Shown: one piece after another, positions 7,816 through 17,408 of the stretch
Numbering within the stretch: the first letter of the stretch is position 1
Layout of the letters: each line of letters opens with the position of its first letter
Origin: Tatumella terrea
GTDB lineage: Bacteria > Pseudomonadota > Gammaproteobacteria > Enterobacterales > Enterobacteriaceae
DNA: 64,000 nucleotides
Direction of reading: 5' to 3'
Assembly (NCBI RefSeq): GCF_039523755.1
Contig: NZ_BAAAFX010000017.1
Location: forward strand, 124,001-188,000
Program-made: the position numbers and the translations under genes
Notes under the pieces: generated by a model
What the model was told of the DNA's origin: nothing
Database searches by the model: none
What the model saw: the letters and a program-made list of their open reading frames with translations, nothing else

Positions 7816-9099
7816 CTATTCGGTGAGATTGGTATGGAACTCCCGTTCCGTATAACCGGTATATAACTGACGTGGACGTGCGATCTTCATTCCCTCTTCA
7901 TGCATTTCGATCCAGTGTGCGATCCAGCCGACGGTACGGGCCATTGCAAAGATCACCGTAAACATAGACGTCGGGATCCCCATCGCTTTCAGGATCAAGC
8001 CGGAATAGAAATCGACATTAGGATAGAGTTTACGCTCGATAAAATACGGGTCATTCAGCGCAATGTGCTCCAGTTCCATGGCAACTTCCAGCAGGTTATC
8101 TTTCATATCCAGCTCTTTAAGCACGGCATGGCAGGTTTCGCGCATGACGGTGGCCCGTGGGTCATAGTTCTTATAGACGCGGTGACCGAAGCCCATCAGA
8201 CGGAAAGAGTCATTTTTATCTTTCGCACGGCGAATAAACTCAGGGATATGCTCAACCGTCTCAATCTCTTCCAGCATACGTAACGTTGCTTCGTTGGCAC
8301 CTCCGTGCGCAGGTCCCCAGAGAGAGGCAATCCCGGCGGCGATACAGGCAAACGGATTCGCGCCTGAAGAGCCTGCCGTCCTGACCGTCGACGTCGATGC
8401 ATTCTGTTCATGGTCGGCATGTAATATCAGGATTCGATCCATCGCTTTCTCAAGCACCGGATTCACGACATATTCTTCACAGGGGGTGGCAAACATCATG
8501 TGTAAAAAATTGCCGGCGTATGACAGATCATTGCGCGGATAGACAAACGGCTGTCCGATGGAATATTTGTAACACATGGCAGCCACGGTCGGCATTTTAG
8601 ACAGCAAACGGAAGGCGGCAATTTCCCGATGGCGTTCATTATTCACGTCCAGCGAGTCATGATAAAACGCGGCCAGTGCTCCGGTAACGCCACACATGAC
8701 GGCCATAGGATGCGAATCACGGCGAAAACCGTGGAATAACCGGGTGATCTGTTCATGGATCATCGTATGCCGGGTGACCGAGATGCGGAATTTTTCATAC
8801 TCCTCGCGGGTCGGGGTCTCGCCGTATAACAAAATATAACAGACTTCCAGATAGTTCGAATGTGTTGCTAACTGTGAGATAGGGTAACCCCGATGCAACA
8901 GGATACCTTCCTCGCCGTCGATATAGGTTATCCTGGACTCACAGGATGCGGTGGAGGTATATCCCGGGTCGAAGGTATATAGCCCGCTGTTCCCTAATGC
9001 ACGAACATCTATCACATGCTGACCTAGTGTGCCACGCAGGACATTGAGCTCTAATGGCTCGGCCCCATCCAGGGTAAGCGTCACTTTCTTGTCTGTCAT
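7816..9099 (-). CDS. gltA: Citrate synthase, type II
   Basis: Condenses oxaloacetate with acetyl-CoA to citrate, the entry step of the TCA cycle. It is 427 residues, the same as E. coli, and belongs to the hexameric, NADH-inhibited type of Gram-negative bacteria. The catalytic motifs are visible: GPAHGGANEA (first His), MGFGHRVYKNYDPRA (second His) and PNVDFYSG (Asp). The N-terminal NADH-binding domain is present (KVTLTLDGAEPLELNVL). The start at 9099 has a GGAGACC-type ribosome site. It is divergent from sdhC across 600 bases, the E. coli arrangement, where ArcA and CRP control both genes. Confidence 0.98.
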   Translation of the reverse strand: MTDKKVTLTLDGAEPLELNVLRGTLGQHVIDVRALGNSGLYTFDPGYTSTASCESRITYIDGEEGILLHRGYPISQLATHSNYLEVCYILLYGETPTREEYEKFRISVTRHTMIHEQITRLFHGFRRDSHPMAVMCGVTGALAAFYHDSLDVNNERHREIAAFRLLSKMPTVAAMCYKYSIGQPFVYPRNDLSYAGNFLHMMFATPCEEYVVNPVLEKAMDRILILHADHEQNASTSTVRTAGSSGANPFACIAAGIASLWGPAHGGANEATLRMLEEIETVEHIPEFIRRAKDKNDSFRLMGFGHRVYKNYDPRATVMRETCHAVLKELDMKDNLLEVAMELEHIALNDPYFIERKLYPNVDFYSGLILKAMGIPTSMFTVIFAMARTVGWIAHWIEMHEEGMKIARPRQLYTGYTEREFHTNLTE

Positions 9100-9698
9100 C
9101 TCGGTCTCCTTTAGCGCCCGGCAGAGACTCTCCGGACGCCAAAATATGCGTAATACTGGCTTTACAAAATAAATACAAGTTACACGCTTTGTGAAGTTAT
9201 TCCGGGTTAAATGCTTCCGTAATAGCAGGAAATATCTGGAGTTATTCGCCTCAGAATGACATAAAAAGTATCGTTATAGTCATCGTTTTAGCGTTTTTTC
9301 CTAAACAGTTATATAACTTACAGATAACTGAAAGTCTATCCCCGCCACTCAGGAGGTATCATACTCATTAATTAGCGCATGTTGTGACAATAATGTTCTT
9401 TTTATGTAAAAACTGGTTCAGCATAAGGAGAATCTGTCTGTAGCGTGATACTGATCACTGTTCCGGGCAAAGTTATCCAAACAATTTGTAGGGTAATTGT
9501 AATCAGATTGTGATAACCCTATACTTTGAAAAGGTCTTCGGAATCTCCTGTTATCGGGAGGCACCCAGCGTTTTTTCGCGTCATTTAACACTGGATGTTA
9601 CTTGTACTGGTCTCGTAAAAGTCAGTCGTGATGCAGATTTTTACGTTTCCTGCAAGACCGGAGGAAGCTAAAATAATAAAGAGCTGTGTGGGCAAATC
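9100..9698. other. Divergent gltA / sdhC control region
   Basis: About 600 bases without a gene. It holds the sdhC promoter (9497-9525) and its 5' leader, and must hold the gltA promoter on the other strand. AT-rich tracts at about 9240-9420 are compatible with ArcA and CRP binding, but I cannot assign individual sites with confidence. Confidence 0.7.
9497..9525 (+). promoter_or_regulatory. sdhC promoter
   Basis: TTGTAA (9497-9502), 17 bases, TATACT (9520-9525). The surrounding ATTGTAATCAGATTGTGA and CCTATACT, and the downstream GGGAGGCACCCAGCG leader, closely resemble the E. coli sdhC promoter as I remember it. That promoter drives sdhCDAB-sucABCD and is repressed by ArcA. Confidence 0.85.
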
Positions 9699-10076
9699 GT
9701 GAAAAAACAAAGACCTGTCAATCTGGATCTCTCGACGATCCGCTTTCCCGTGACTGCAATAGCATCCATTCTCCACCGTGTCTCCGGCGTGATCACTTTT
9801 GTTGCTGTGGGCATTCTGCTGTGGTTACTTGGACTTTCTCTCTCTTCCCCGGAAGGTTTTCAGCAAGCCTCCGCAATCCTGGACAGTGTTATCGTCAGGT
9901 TTATCCTGTGGGCGATAATGACCGTCCTGGCTTACCACATCGTCGGTGGCCTTCGTCACTTACTGATGGACTTTGGCGTGCTGGATGAAACCCTGGAGGC
10001 CGGTAAACGGTCTGCACAAATCAGCTTCGTAATTACAGTGATTCTGGCGGTTCTGGCGGGGGTCTTATTATGGTAA
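9699..10076 (+). CDS. sdhC: Succinate dehydrogenase cytochrome b556 subunit
   Basis: Membrane anchor that, with SdhD, binds heme b and ubiquinone for complex II. From GTG 9699 the protein is 125 residues (MKKQRPVNLDLSTIRF), against 129 in E. coli, where translation starts four codons upstream. No in-frame ATG exists here and the ribosome site is weak; GAGGA lies about 30 bases upstream. Three membrane helices are evident (GVITFVAVGILLWLLGL, VRFILWAIMTVLAYHIVGGL, and a C-terminal FVITVILAVLAGVLLW). AYHIVGGLRHLLMDFG carries the heme-ligand histidine. It overlaps sdhD by 7 bases. In E. coli the sdh mRNA is targeted by small RNAs such as RyhB and Spot 42; sites here are not verified. Confidence 0.94.
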   Translation: MKKQRPVNLDLSTIRFPVTAIASILHRVSGVITFVAVGILLWLLGLSLSSPEGFQQASAILDSVIVRFILWAIMTVLAYHIVGGLRHLLMDFGVLDETLEAGKRSAQISFVITVILAVLAGVLLW

Positions 10077-10417
10077 CCAGCGTATCTGCACTTGGCCGTA
10101 ATGGTATTCATGACTGGCTACTGTTACGTGGCGCCGCGATTGTTATTGCACTGTACGTGCTGTTCATTCTCGGATTTTTCGTTTTTTCCGGCCCGCTGAC
10201 CTTTGATGTCTGGCGTGGTTTTTTCGCTCTGACATTTACCCGTGTGTTCACCTTGCTGGCACTGTTGTCGATTCTTATTCATGGCTGGATCGGTATGTGG
10301 CAGGTCCTGACCGATTATGTGAAAAACATTGCGTTACGGCTGGTGCTTCAGGGCGTGATAGTGCTGGCGCTACTGACGTATGCAATTTATGGAACGATTA
10401 TTGTGTGGGGTGTGTAA
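10070..10417 (+). CDS. sdhD: Succinate dehydrogenase membrane anchor subunit
   Basis: The second membrane anchor of complex II, 115 residues as in E. coli. Three transmembrane segments are visible (GAAIVIALYVLFILGFFVF, FTRVFTLLALLSILIHGWIG, LVLQGVIVLALLTYAIYG). The histidine in LSILIHGWIGMWQV is the heme ligand, and the following WQVLTDYV contributes to the quinone site in the family. ATG 10070 overlaps the end of sdhC, and the stop TAA directly abuts the sdhA ATG, so the genes are tightly coupled. Confidence 0.95.
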   Translation: MVTSVSALGRNGIHDWLLLRGAAIVIALYVLFILGFFVFSGPLTFDVWRGFFALTFTRVFTLLALLSILIHGWIGMWQVLTDYVKNIALRLVLQGVIVLALLTYAIYGTIIVWGV

Positions 10418-12184
10418 ATGAGCTTGCCGGTCAGAGAGTTTGATGCAGTCGTTATTGGTGCAGGCGGCGCAGGAATGCGTGCCGCGCTACAGATTTCTCA
10501 GTCAGGGCAGAGCTGTGCCCTGTTATCAAAAGTCTTTCCTACCCGTTCCCATACCGTGTCTGCACAGGGCGGTATCACCGTTGCGCTGGGCAATACCCAC
10601 GAAGACAACTGGGAATGGCATATGTATGACACCGTGAAGGGTTCTGATTATATCGGTGATCAGGATGCTATCGAATATATGTGCAAAACCGGCCCGGAAG
10701 CCATTCTGGAGCTGGAGCATATGGGGCTGCCTTTTTCACGTCTCGATGATGGCCGGGTGTATCAGCGGCCGTTTGGCGGACAGTCGAAAAACTTCGGGGG
10801 TGAGCAGGCCGCGCGTACAGCGGCGGCGGCTGACCGTACCGGACATGCGTTATTACATACGCTTTATCAGCAAAACCTGAAGAACCATACCACCATCTTC
10901 TCTGAATGGTATGCCCTGGATCTGGTGAAAAATGCGCAGGGGGCCATTGTGGGTTGTACGGCCTTATGTATCGAAACCGGCGAAGTGGTCTATTTCAAAG
11001 CGAAGGCAACCATTCTGGCAACCGGCGGTGCCGGACGTATCTATCAGTCCACGACGAATGCCCATATTAACACCGGTGACGGTGTCGGGATGGCATTACG
11101 GGCCGGGGTTCCGGTTCAGGATATGGAGATGTGGCAGTTCCATCCGACAGGGATTGCCGGAGCCGGCGTGCTGGTCACCGAAGGGTGCCGGGGTGAGGGC
11201 GGGTATCTGCTGAATAAGCATGGTGAGCGTTTTATGGAGCGCTACGCCCCGAATGCCAAAGATCTGGCCGGACGGGATGTGGTCGCCCGTTCAATGATGA
11301 TCGAAATTCGCGAGGGACGAGGTTGTGATGGCCCATGGGGTCCTCACCTGAAGCTGAAACTGGACCACCTGGGGAAAGAGGTGCTGGAATCACGGCTACC
11401 GGGGATCCTTGAGTTGTCACGGACATTTGCCCATGCCGACCCTGTGAAGGAACCGATTCCGGTGATCCCGACCTGCCATTATATGATGGGAGGCATCCCG
11501 ACCCGGGTCACCGGTCAGGCGCTGACCATTGATGCAGACGGTAATGATAAAGTGATCCCCGGGTTGTTTGCGGTCGGGGAAATCGCCTGCGTTTCGGTTC
11601 ATGGGGCTAACCGTCTGGGCGGAAACTCGTTGCTGGACCTGGTGGTGTTCGGACGCGCCGCCGGTCTTCACTTGTCAGAATCGATTGCCGAACAGGGCCC
11701 GCTGACAGAGGCGACAGACGAGGAAATCACTGCGGCACTGGCCCGCTATCAGCGCTGGGATAACAACACCACCGGTGAAGATCCTGCCCAAATCCGTAAA
11801 GCCTTACAGCAATGTATGCAGCACAATTTCTCGGTGTTCCGCGAAGGCGAAGCGATGGCTAAAGGGCTTGAAGAATTAAAAGCTATCCGCGAACGGCTGA
11901 AATCCGCCCGTCTCGATGATCGTTCACCGGATTTTAATACCCAGCGGGTAGAGTGTCTGGAACTGGATAACCTGATGGAAACCGCCTATGCCACGGCCAT
12001 GGCTGCGAACTATCGCACCGAAAGCCGCGGAGCGCACAGCCGTTTTGACTTCCCGGATCGCGATGACGAGAACTGGCTTTGCCACAGCCTCTATTTACCG
12101 GATAACGAAAGCATGACGCGGCGTACAGTGAATATGCAACCTAAGTTACGTGCGGCGTTTCCGCCAAAAGTACGTACCTATTAA
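10418..12184 (+). CDS. sdhA: Succinate dehydrogenase flavoprotein subunit
   Basis: Catalytic subunit of complex II, oxidising succinate to fumarate and passing electrons to SdhB. It is 588 residues, as in E. coli. The N-terminal FAD motif AVVIGAGGAGMRAALQI is followed by RSHTVSAQGGITVALGN, whose His carries covalently bound FAD. The substrate-site segments ERYAPNAKDLAGRDVVARSM and CHYMMGGIPTRVTGQ are intact. It starts immediately after the sdhD stop. Seventeen bases separate it from sdhB. Assembly requires the flavinylation factor SdhE, which is not in this window. Confidence 0.98.
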   Translation: MSLPVREFDAVVIGAGGAGMRAALQISQSGQSCALLSKVFPTRSHTVSAQGGITVALGNTHEDNWEWHMYDTVKGSDYIGDQDAIEYMCKTGPEAILELEHMGLPFSRLDDGRVYQRPFGGQSKNFGGEQAARTAAAADRTGHALLHTLYQQNLKNHTTIFSEWYALDLVKNAQGAIVGCTALCIETGEVVYFKAKATILATGGAGRIYQSTTNAHINTGDGVGMALRAGVPVQDMEMWQFHPTGIAGAGVLVTEGCRGEGGYLLNKHGERFMERYAPNAKDLAGRDVVARSMMIEIREGRGCDGPWGPHLKLKLDHLGKEVLESRLPGILELSRTFAHADPVKEPIPVIPTCHYMMGGIPTRVTGQALTIDADGNDKVIPGLFAVGEIACVSVHGANRLGGNSLLDLVVFGRAAGLHLSESIAEQGPLTEATDEEITAALARYQRWDNNTTGEDPAQIRKALQQCMQHNFSVFREGEAMAKGLEELKAIRERLKSARLDDRSPDFNTQRVECLELDNLMETAYATAMAANYRTESRGAHSRFDFPDRDDENWLCHSLYLPDNESMTRRTVNMQPKLRAAFPPKVRTY

Positions 12185-12201
12185 CCGGCGGAGAGAGACA
12201 A

Positions 12202-12915
12202 ATGAAACTTGAGTTTTCTGTTTACCGGTACAACCCGGAAGTCGATGATGCTCCACGGATGCAGGACTACACTCTGGAGGCGGAAGAAGGGCGGGATATG
12301 ATGCTGCTGGATGCGTTGATCCTGCTGAAAGAGCAGGACCCGACCCTGGTCTTTCGTCGCTCCTGCCGTGAGGGGGTCTGTGGCTCAGACGGCCTGAATA
12401 TGAACGGTAAAAACGGTCTGGCCTGTATTACCCCGGTGTCGGCACTCCGGGGTAAGGGGAAAATTGTGGTCCGCCCTTTACCGGGGCTGCCGGTGATCCG
12501 TGACCTGGTGGTCGATATGGGGCAGTTTTATGCTCAGTATGAAAAAATTAAACCTTATCTGCAGAGCAATGACAACAATCCGCCCGCCCGCGAAAACCTG
12601 CAATCTCCGGAAGAACGGGCACATCTGGACGGGCTGTATGAATGTATTTTATGTGCCTGTTGTTCGACGTCGTGTCCGTCTTTCTGGTGGAATCCGGACA
12701 AGTTTATCGGTCCGGCCGGTTTGCTGGCAGCGTATCGTTTCCTGATCGACAGCCGGGATACCGAAACCGATGCCCGGCTGGACAATCTGGATGATGCTTT
12801 CAGCGTCTTCCGCTGCCACAGCATCATGAACTGTGTCAGCGTCTGTCCGAAAGGGTTGAACCCGACTAAAGCCATTGGTCATATTAAGTCGATGTTATTG
12901 CAACGCAACGCCTGA
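12202..12915 (+). CDS. sdhB: Succinate dehydrogenase iron-sulfur subunit
   Basis: Carries electrons from FAD to quinone through three Fe-S clusters. The [2Fe-2S] motif is CREGVCGSDGLNMNG with a downstream Cys. The [4Fe-4S] and [3Fe-4S] ligands lie in CILCACCSTSCPSFWW and FRCHSIMNCVSVCPKGLNP. It is 237 residues against 238 in E. coli. A GGAGAGAG ribosome site precedes ATG 12202. It is the last gene of sdhCDAB; a hairpin without a T-run follows, so readthrough into sucA is expected as in E. coli. Confidence 0.98.
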   Translation: MKLEFSVYRYNPEVDDAPRMQDYTLEAEEGRDMMLLDALILLKEQDPTLVFRRSCREGVCGSDGLNMNGKNGLACITPVSALRGKGKIVVRPLPGLPVIRDLVVDMGQFYAQYEKIKPYLQSNDNNPPARENLQSPEERAHLDGLYECILCACCSTSCPSFWWNPDKFIGPAGLLAAYRFLIDSRDTETDARLDNLDDAFSVFRCHSIMNCVSVCPKGLNPTKAIGHIKSMLLQRNA

Positions 12916-13303
12916 TCCCTTGTACCGGGGGATACCTTCCCCCGGCAGGGAGTCACACGGGTAAGCGGGGATCTGTCATCACCTGGACGGTTTTCTCTTA
13001 CCGGGATATCTCTGACCTGTCATGAAAATGACATTTGCGGGCTTACTTTGCCGGTAAGCCCCCCTTTCAGGTGAGAGAATCTTGCATGCTGTACCGTGTT
13101 TAATGATATAAAACAAGGTGATGATTGCGGGCATGACACGGGGTCAATGTCTGAACAGGCCGGGCCGTAGGGAATGTCACTGCATCAACAGAAGATAGGG
13201 AAATCTGAGGGAATGGCATTCATTGACCTATGCACTGTCCCGGAATATCCGTGTAAACGGCAACAATAACAACCAAAAGCATGAAAATGCTTAAGGGATC
13301 ACC
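12916..13303 (+). other. sdhB-sucA intergenic region
   Basis: 388 bases without a gene. It contains a GC-rich hairpin at 12925-12945 (CCGGGGG and CCCCCGG around seven bases, no T-run) and a candidate promoter at 13082-13110. The hairpin probably protects or separates the sdh message and does not terminate it fully (inference). Confidence 0.65.
13082..13110 (+). promoter_or_regulatory. Candidate sucA promoter
   Basis: TTGCAT (13082-13087), 17 bases, GATATA (13105-13110), about 195 bases before sucA. E. coli has a secondary promoter in the same interval. The match is moderate. Confidence 0.4.
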
Positions 13304-16111
13304 ATGCAGAACAACGCAATGAAGCCCTGGCTGGACTCCTCCTGGCTGGCAGGAGCTAACCAGTCTTACATAGAACAATTGTATGAGGACTTCCTCATCG
13401 ATCCTGCCTCCGTCGAGCCGGTCTGGCGGGAAATATTCGAACAATTCCCGGCGAATGATCTCCGTCAGGAGCAGTTCCATTCCACGACCCGTGAATATTT
13501 TCGTCGCCTGGCAAAAGATTCGACCCGCTATACGTCATCGGTCACTGATCCGGCCGTGAATTCCCGTCAGGTCAAAGTACTGCAACTGATTAATGCCTTC
13601 CGCTTTCGTGGTCATCAGCAGGCCAGACTCGACCCTCTGGGGCTCTGGAAACAGGAGCCGGTACCGGATCTTGATCCTGCCTTTCATGATCTGACGGCCG
13701 ATGATTTTCAGGAAAGTTTTAATGTCGGCTCTTTTGCCATCGGCAAAGAGACCATGAAACTGGCCGACCTGTATGAAGCACTGAAGCAAACGTATTGCGG
13801 TTCGATCGGTGCGGAATATATGCACATCAACAACACCGAAGAAAAACGCTGGATCCAGCAGCGACTGGAATCGGTGGTCGGGCGTGCCAGTTTCTCCGTT
13901 CAGGAAAAGAAAGAATTCCTTAAAGAGCTGACGGCGGCTGAAGGGATCGAGAAATATCTGGGGGCCAAATTCCCCGGCGCTAAGCGCTTTTCTCTGGAAG
14001 GCGGGGATGCATTGATCCCGATGCTGCGCGAGATTATCCGTCACTCCGGAAAAAACGGTACCCGTGAAGTCGTACTGGGTATGGCCCACCGCGGACGGCT
14101 TAATGTTCTGATTAATGTGCTGGGTAAGAAAACCCAGGACCTGTTCGATGAGTTTGCCGGTAAGCACAAAGAATCACTGGGGACCGGGGATGTAAAATAT
14201 CACATGGGCTTTTCCTCGGATGTGGAAACCGCGGGCGGTCTGGTGCATCTGGCCCTGGCGTTTAACCCGTCTCACCTGGAAATTGTCAGCCCGGTGGTCA
14301 TGGGGTCGGTCAGAGCAAGGCTGGACAGGCTGAATGAACGTTCTCACGATCAGGTGTTACCGGTCACCATTCATGGTGATGCGGCGATCACCGGCCAGGG
14401 GGTCGTCCAGGAAACCCTGAATATGTCCCAGGCCAGGGGCTATGAAGTGGGGGGGACCGTCCGGATTGTTATCAATAACCAGGTCGGTTTCACCACCTCG
14501 AATCCGCTGGATGCCCGTTCAACACCCTACTGTACCGACATCGGCAAAATGGTGCTGGCCCCGATCTTCCATGTGAATGCCGACGATCCTGAAGCCGTTG
14601 CTTTTGTGACCCGGCTGGCCCTGGATTACCGGAATACTTTCAAACGTGATGTATTTATCGATCTGGTCTGTTATCGCCGTCATGGCCACAATGAAGCCGA
14701 TGAGCCAAGTGCGACTCAGCCGGTGATGTATAAACAGATCAAAAAACACCCGACCCCGCGTAAAATCTATGCCGATCGCCTGCAGGAAGAAGAGGTGATC
14801 AGCAGTGCGGATGCCACCGAGATGGTCAATCTGTACCGGGATGCGCTGGATGCCGGGGAATGTGTGGTCGACGAATGGCGGCCAATGTCCCTTAACTCCT
14901 ATACCTGGTCACCGTACCTGAATCATGAGTGGGACGAGAGCTATCCGGCACAGGTCGGGATGAAACGTCTGCAGGAGCTGGCGCGGCGTATCAGTCAGGT
15001 CCCTGAGGGGATCGAGGCGCAATCGCGGGTACAAAAAATTTACCGTGACCGCCAGGAAATGGCCGAAGGCAGTAAATTATTCGACTGGGGCGGCGCGGAA
15101 AATCTGGCGTACGCGACGCTGGTGGATGAAGGCGTGCCTATCCGTCTTTCCGGGGAAGATACCGGGCGAGGGACCTTTTTCCACCGTCATGCAGTGATCC
15201 ATAATCAGACCAACGGTTCAACCTACACTCCGTTACAGCATATCCATAACGGACAGGGAGAGTTCAGGGTCTGGGACTCTGTACTGTCAGAAGAAGCGGT
15301 ACTGGCCTTTGAATATGGTTATGCCACTGCCGAACCCAGGACACTGACCATCTGGGAAGCTCAGTTCGGTGATTTCGCGAACGGCGCTCAGGTCGTGATT
15401 GACCAGTTCATCAGTTCCGGTGAACAGAAATGGGGCCGTATGTGTGGCCTGGTCATGTTATTACCGCATGGCTATGAAGGTCAGGGACCGGAGCACTCCT
15501 CTGCCCGTCTGGAACGTTATCTGCAGCTTTGCGCAGAACAGAATATGCAGGTGTGTGTTCCTTCCACCCCGGCCCAGGTCTATCACATGCTTCGCCGCCA
15601 GGCTCTGCGGGGGATGCGCCGGCCACTGATTGTTATGTCACCGAAGTCACTGTTACGTCACCCGCTGGCGGTTTCTACCCTTGATGAACTGGCATCAGGT
15701 CAGTTTATGCCAGCGATAGGCGAAATCGATCCGTTGCCGGCAGAGACTATCCGCCGTGTGGTGATGTGTTCCGGTAAAGTGTATTACGATCTGCTGGAAC
15801 AGCGCCGTAAAAAGGGTCAGCAGGATGTGGCTATCCTCCGAATCGAGCAGCTCTATCCGTTCCCGCACCAGGTGGTTCAGGAACTCCTGCAGCCGTATTC
15901 ACATGTCACTGATTTTGTCTGGTGTCAGGAAGAACCACTGAATCAGGGGGCCTGGTATTCCAGTCAGCATAATTTCCGTGAAGTTGTACCGCAGGGATCG
16001 TCACTGCACTACGCCGGCAGACCGGCATCCGCCTCACCGGCTGTGGGGTATATGTCGGTTCACCAGCAGCAGCAGCAGCAGCTGGTAAATGATGCGCTGA
16101 ACGTTGATTGA
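13304..16111 (+). CDS. sucA: 2-oxoglutarate dehydrogenase E1 component
   Basis: Thiamine-diphosphate-dependent decarboxylase of the 2-oxoglutarate dehydrogenase complex; it transfers the succinyl group to the lipoyl arm of SucB. It is 935 residues against 933 in E. coli. Recognisable segments are WLDSSWLAGANQSYIEQLYE at the N-terminus, MAHRGRLNVLINVLGK, HGDAAITGQGVVQE and HGHNEADEPSATQP (ThDP and Mg sites), and LPHGYEGQGPEHSSARLERY in the C-terminal transketolase-like part. A run of glutamines sits near the C-terminus (HQQQQQQL). sucB follows 15 bases later. The E3 subunit Lpd is encoded elsewhere. Confidence 0.98.
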   Translation: MQNNAMKPWLDSSWLAGANQSYIEQLYEDFLIDPASVEPVWREIFEQFPANDLRQEQFHSTTREYFRRLAKDSTRYTSSVTDPAVNSRQVKVLQLINAFRFRGHQQARLDPLGLWKQEPVPDLDPAFHDLTADDFQESFNVGSFAIGKETMKLADLYEALKQTYCGSIGAEYMHINNTEEKRWIQQRLESVVGRASFSVQEKKEFLKELTAAEGIEKYLGAKFPGAKRFSLEGGDALIPMLREIIRHSGKNGTREVVLGMAHRGRLNVLINVLGKKTQDLFDEFAGKHKESLGTGDVKYHMGFSSDVETAGGLVHLALAFNPSHLEIVSPVVMGSVRARLDRLNERSHDQVLPVTIHGDAAITGQGVVQETLNMSQARGYEVGGTVRIVINNQVGFTTSNPLDARSTPYCTDIGKMVLAPIFHVNADDPEAVAFVTRLALDYRNTFKRDVFIDLVCYRRHGHNEADEPSATQPVMYKQIKKHPTPRKIYADRLQEEEVISSADATEMVNLYRDALDAGECVVDEWRPMSLNSYTWSPYLNHEWDESYPAQVGMKRLQELARRISQVPEGIEAQSRVQKIYRDRQEMAEGSKLFDWGGAENLAYATLVDEGVPIRLSGEDTGRGTFFHRHAVIHNQTNGSTYTPLQHIHNGQGEFRVWDSVLSEEAVLAFEYGYATAEPRTLTIWEAQFGDFANGAQVVIDQFISSGEQKWGRMCGLVMLLPHGYEGQGPEHSSARLERYLQLCAEQNMQVCVPSTPAQVYHMLRRQALRGMRRPLIVMSPKSLLRHPLAVSTLDELASGQFMPAIGEIDPLPAETIRRVVMCSGKVYYDLLEQRRKKGQQDVAILRIEQLYPFPHQVVQELLQPYSHVTDFVWCQEEPLNQGAWYSSQHNFREVVPQGSSLHYAGRPASASPAVGYMSVHQQQQQQLVNDALNVD

Positions 16112-16126
16112 TTATAAGGAAAGAAA

Positions 16127-17341
16127 ATGAGTAGCTTAGATATTCTCGTTCCCGATTTGCCTGAATCTGTTGCCGATGCCACCGTGGCGACCTGGCACAA
16201 GAAACCCGGTGACAGTGTCCTGCGTGATGAGGTGCTGGTTGAGATTGAAACCGACAAAGTCATCCTTGAAGTGCCTGCAGTTGCCGATGGTGTGCTGGAC
16301 GCGGTACTGGAAGATGAAGGTGCGACCGTCATTTCCCGACAGTTGCTGGGGCGCCTGAAAGAGAGCGATAGCAGCGGCAAAGCATCGGATATTAAAACAG
16401 AGGCGAAAGAGTCAACGCCGGCACAACGTCAGAATGCGTCGCTGGAAGAAGAGTCCAATGATGCGCTGAGCCCGGCTATCCGCCGGTTGATCGCTGAACA
16501 TTCACTGGATCCGGCGAAAATCACTGGCAGTGGAGTCGGGGGACGTCTGACCCGGGAAGACGTCGAAAAACATCTGGCAGCACAACCGAAAGCCGCCGCG
16601 TCTCCGGCAGCGGAGTCAGCCGCGGCACCTGCCATAAGCAACCGCAGTGAAAAACGTGTACCGATGACGCGTTTACGTAAGCGTGTGGCTGAACGTCTGC
16701 TGGAAGCTAAAAACAGCACCGCCATGCTGACGACATTTAATGAAGTCAACATGAAGCCGATCATGGATCTCCGGAAGCAATATGGCGAAGCGTTTGAGAA
16801 GCGCCATGGCGTCCGCCTCGGGTTTATGTCTTTCTACCTGAAAGCCGTTGTGGAAGCGCTAAAACGTTACCCGGAAGTGAATGCCTCTATTGATGGTGAT
16901 GATGTGGTTTACCACAATTACTTCGATATCAGCATTGCGGTCTCAACACCTCGCGGACTGGTGACACCGGTCCTGAAAGACGTTGACGCCCTGAGCATGG
17001 CAGACATTGAGAAGAAAATTAAAGAGCTGGCCGTGAAGGGACGTGATGGCAAGCTGACCGTTGAGGAACTGACCGGCGGGAACTTTACTATCACTAACGG
17101 CGGCGTGTTCGGTTCGCTGATGTCGACACCGATCATCAACCCGCCGCAGAGCGCTATTCTCGGTATGCATGCGATTAAAGATCGTCCGATGGCGGTCGGG
17201 GGTCAGGTCGTGATCCTGCCAATGATGTATCTGGCGCTTTCCTATGATCACCGTTTAATCGATGGCCGTGAATCCGTCGGATATCTGGTGGCTATCAAAG
17301 AGATGCTTGAAGATCCGGCCCGTTTATTACTGGATGTCTGA
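16127..17341 (+). CDS. sucB: Dihydrolipoyllysine succinyltransferase, E2 of 2-oxoglutarate dehydrogenase
   Basis: Core of the 2-oxoglutarate dehydrogenase complex, forming succinyl-CoA. It is 404 residues against 405 in E. coli. Domain order: lipoyl domain with the lipoylated Lys in EIETDKVILEVPA (near residue 44); linker; peripheral subunit-binding domain SPAIRRLIAEHSLDP with GVGGRLTREDVEKHL (about 115-150); Ala/Pro-rich linker; catalytic domain ending in SYDHRLIDGRESVGYL with the active-site His and Asp. AAGGAAAG precedes ATG 16127. A hairpin lies between it and sucC. Confidence 0.98.
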   Translation: MSSLDILVPDLPESVADATVATWHKKPGDSVLRDEVLVEIETDKVILEVPAVADGVLDAVLEDEGATVISRQLLGRLKESDSSGKASDIKTEAKESTPAQRQNASLEEESNDALSPAIRRLIAEHSLDPAKITGSGVGGRLTREDVEKHLAAQPKAAASPAAESAAAPAISNRSEKRVPMTRLRKRVAERLLEAKNSTAMLTTFNEVNMKPIMDLRKQYGEAFEKRHGVRLGFMSFYLKAVVEALKRYPEVNASIDGDDVVYHNYFDISIAVSTPRGLVTPVLKDVDALSMADIEKKIKELAVKGRDGKLTVEELTGGNFTITNGGVFGSLMSTPIINPPQSAILGMHAIKDRPMAVGGQVVILPMMYLALSYDHRLIDGRESVGYLVAIKEMLEDPARLLLDV

Positions 17342-17349
17342 TTTTTCAC

Positions 17350-17371
17350 CAGGCGTACGCAGGTACGCCTG
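17350..17371 (+). other. sucB-sucC intergenic hairpin
   Basis: CAGGCGTAC (17350-17358), loop GCAG, GTACGCCTG (17363-17371): a perfect 9-bp stem, followed by ACTTTAATTCTTTTC with no clean T-run. It is probably an RNA-stabilising or partial-termination element between the E1/E2 genes and the succinyl-CoA synthetase genes. Confidence 0.6.
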
Positions 17372-17408
17372 ACTTTAATTCTTTTCTGAACTGAATGGAT
17401 AGCACATC

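Noticed and set aside
13535..14167. 210-codon frame antisense to sucA
   Set aside because: It is a mirror of a strongly conserved sucA region; no ribosome site and no own promoter.
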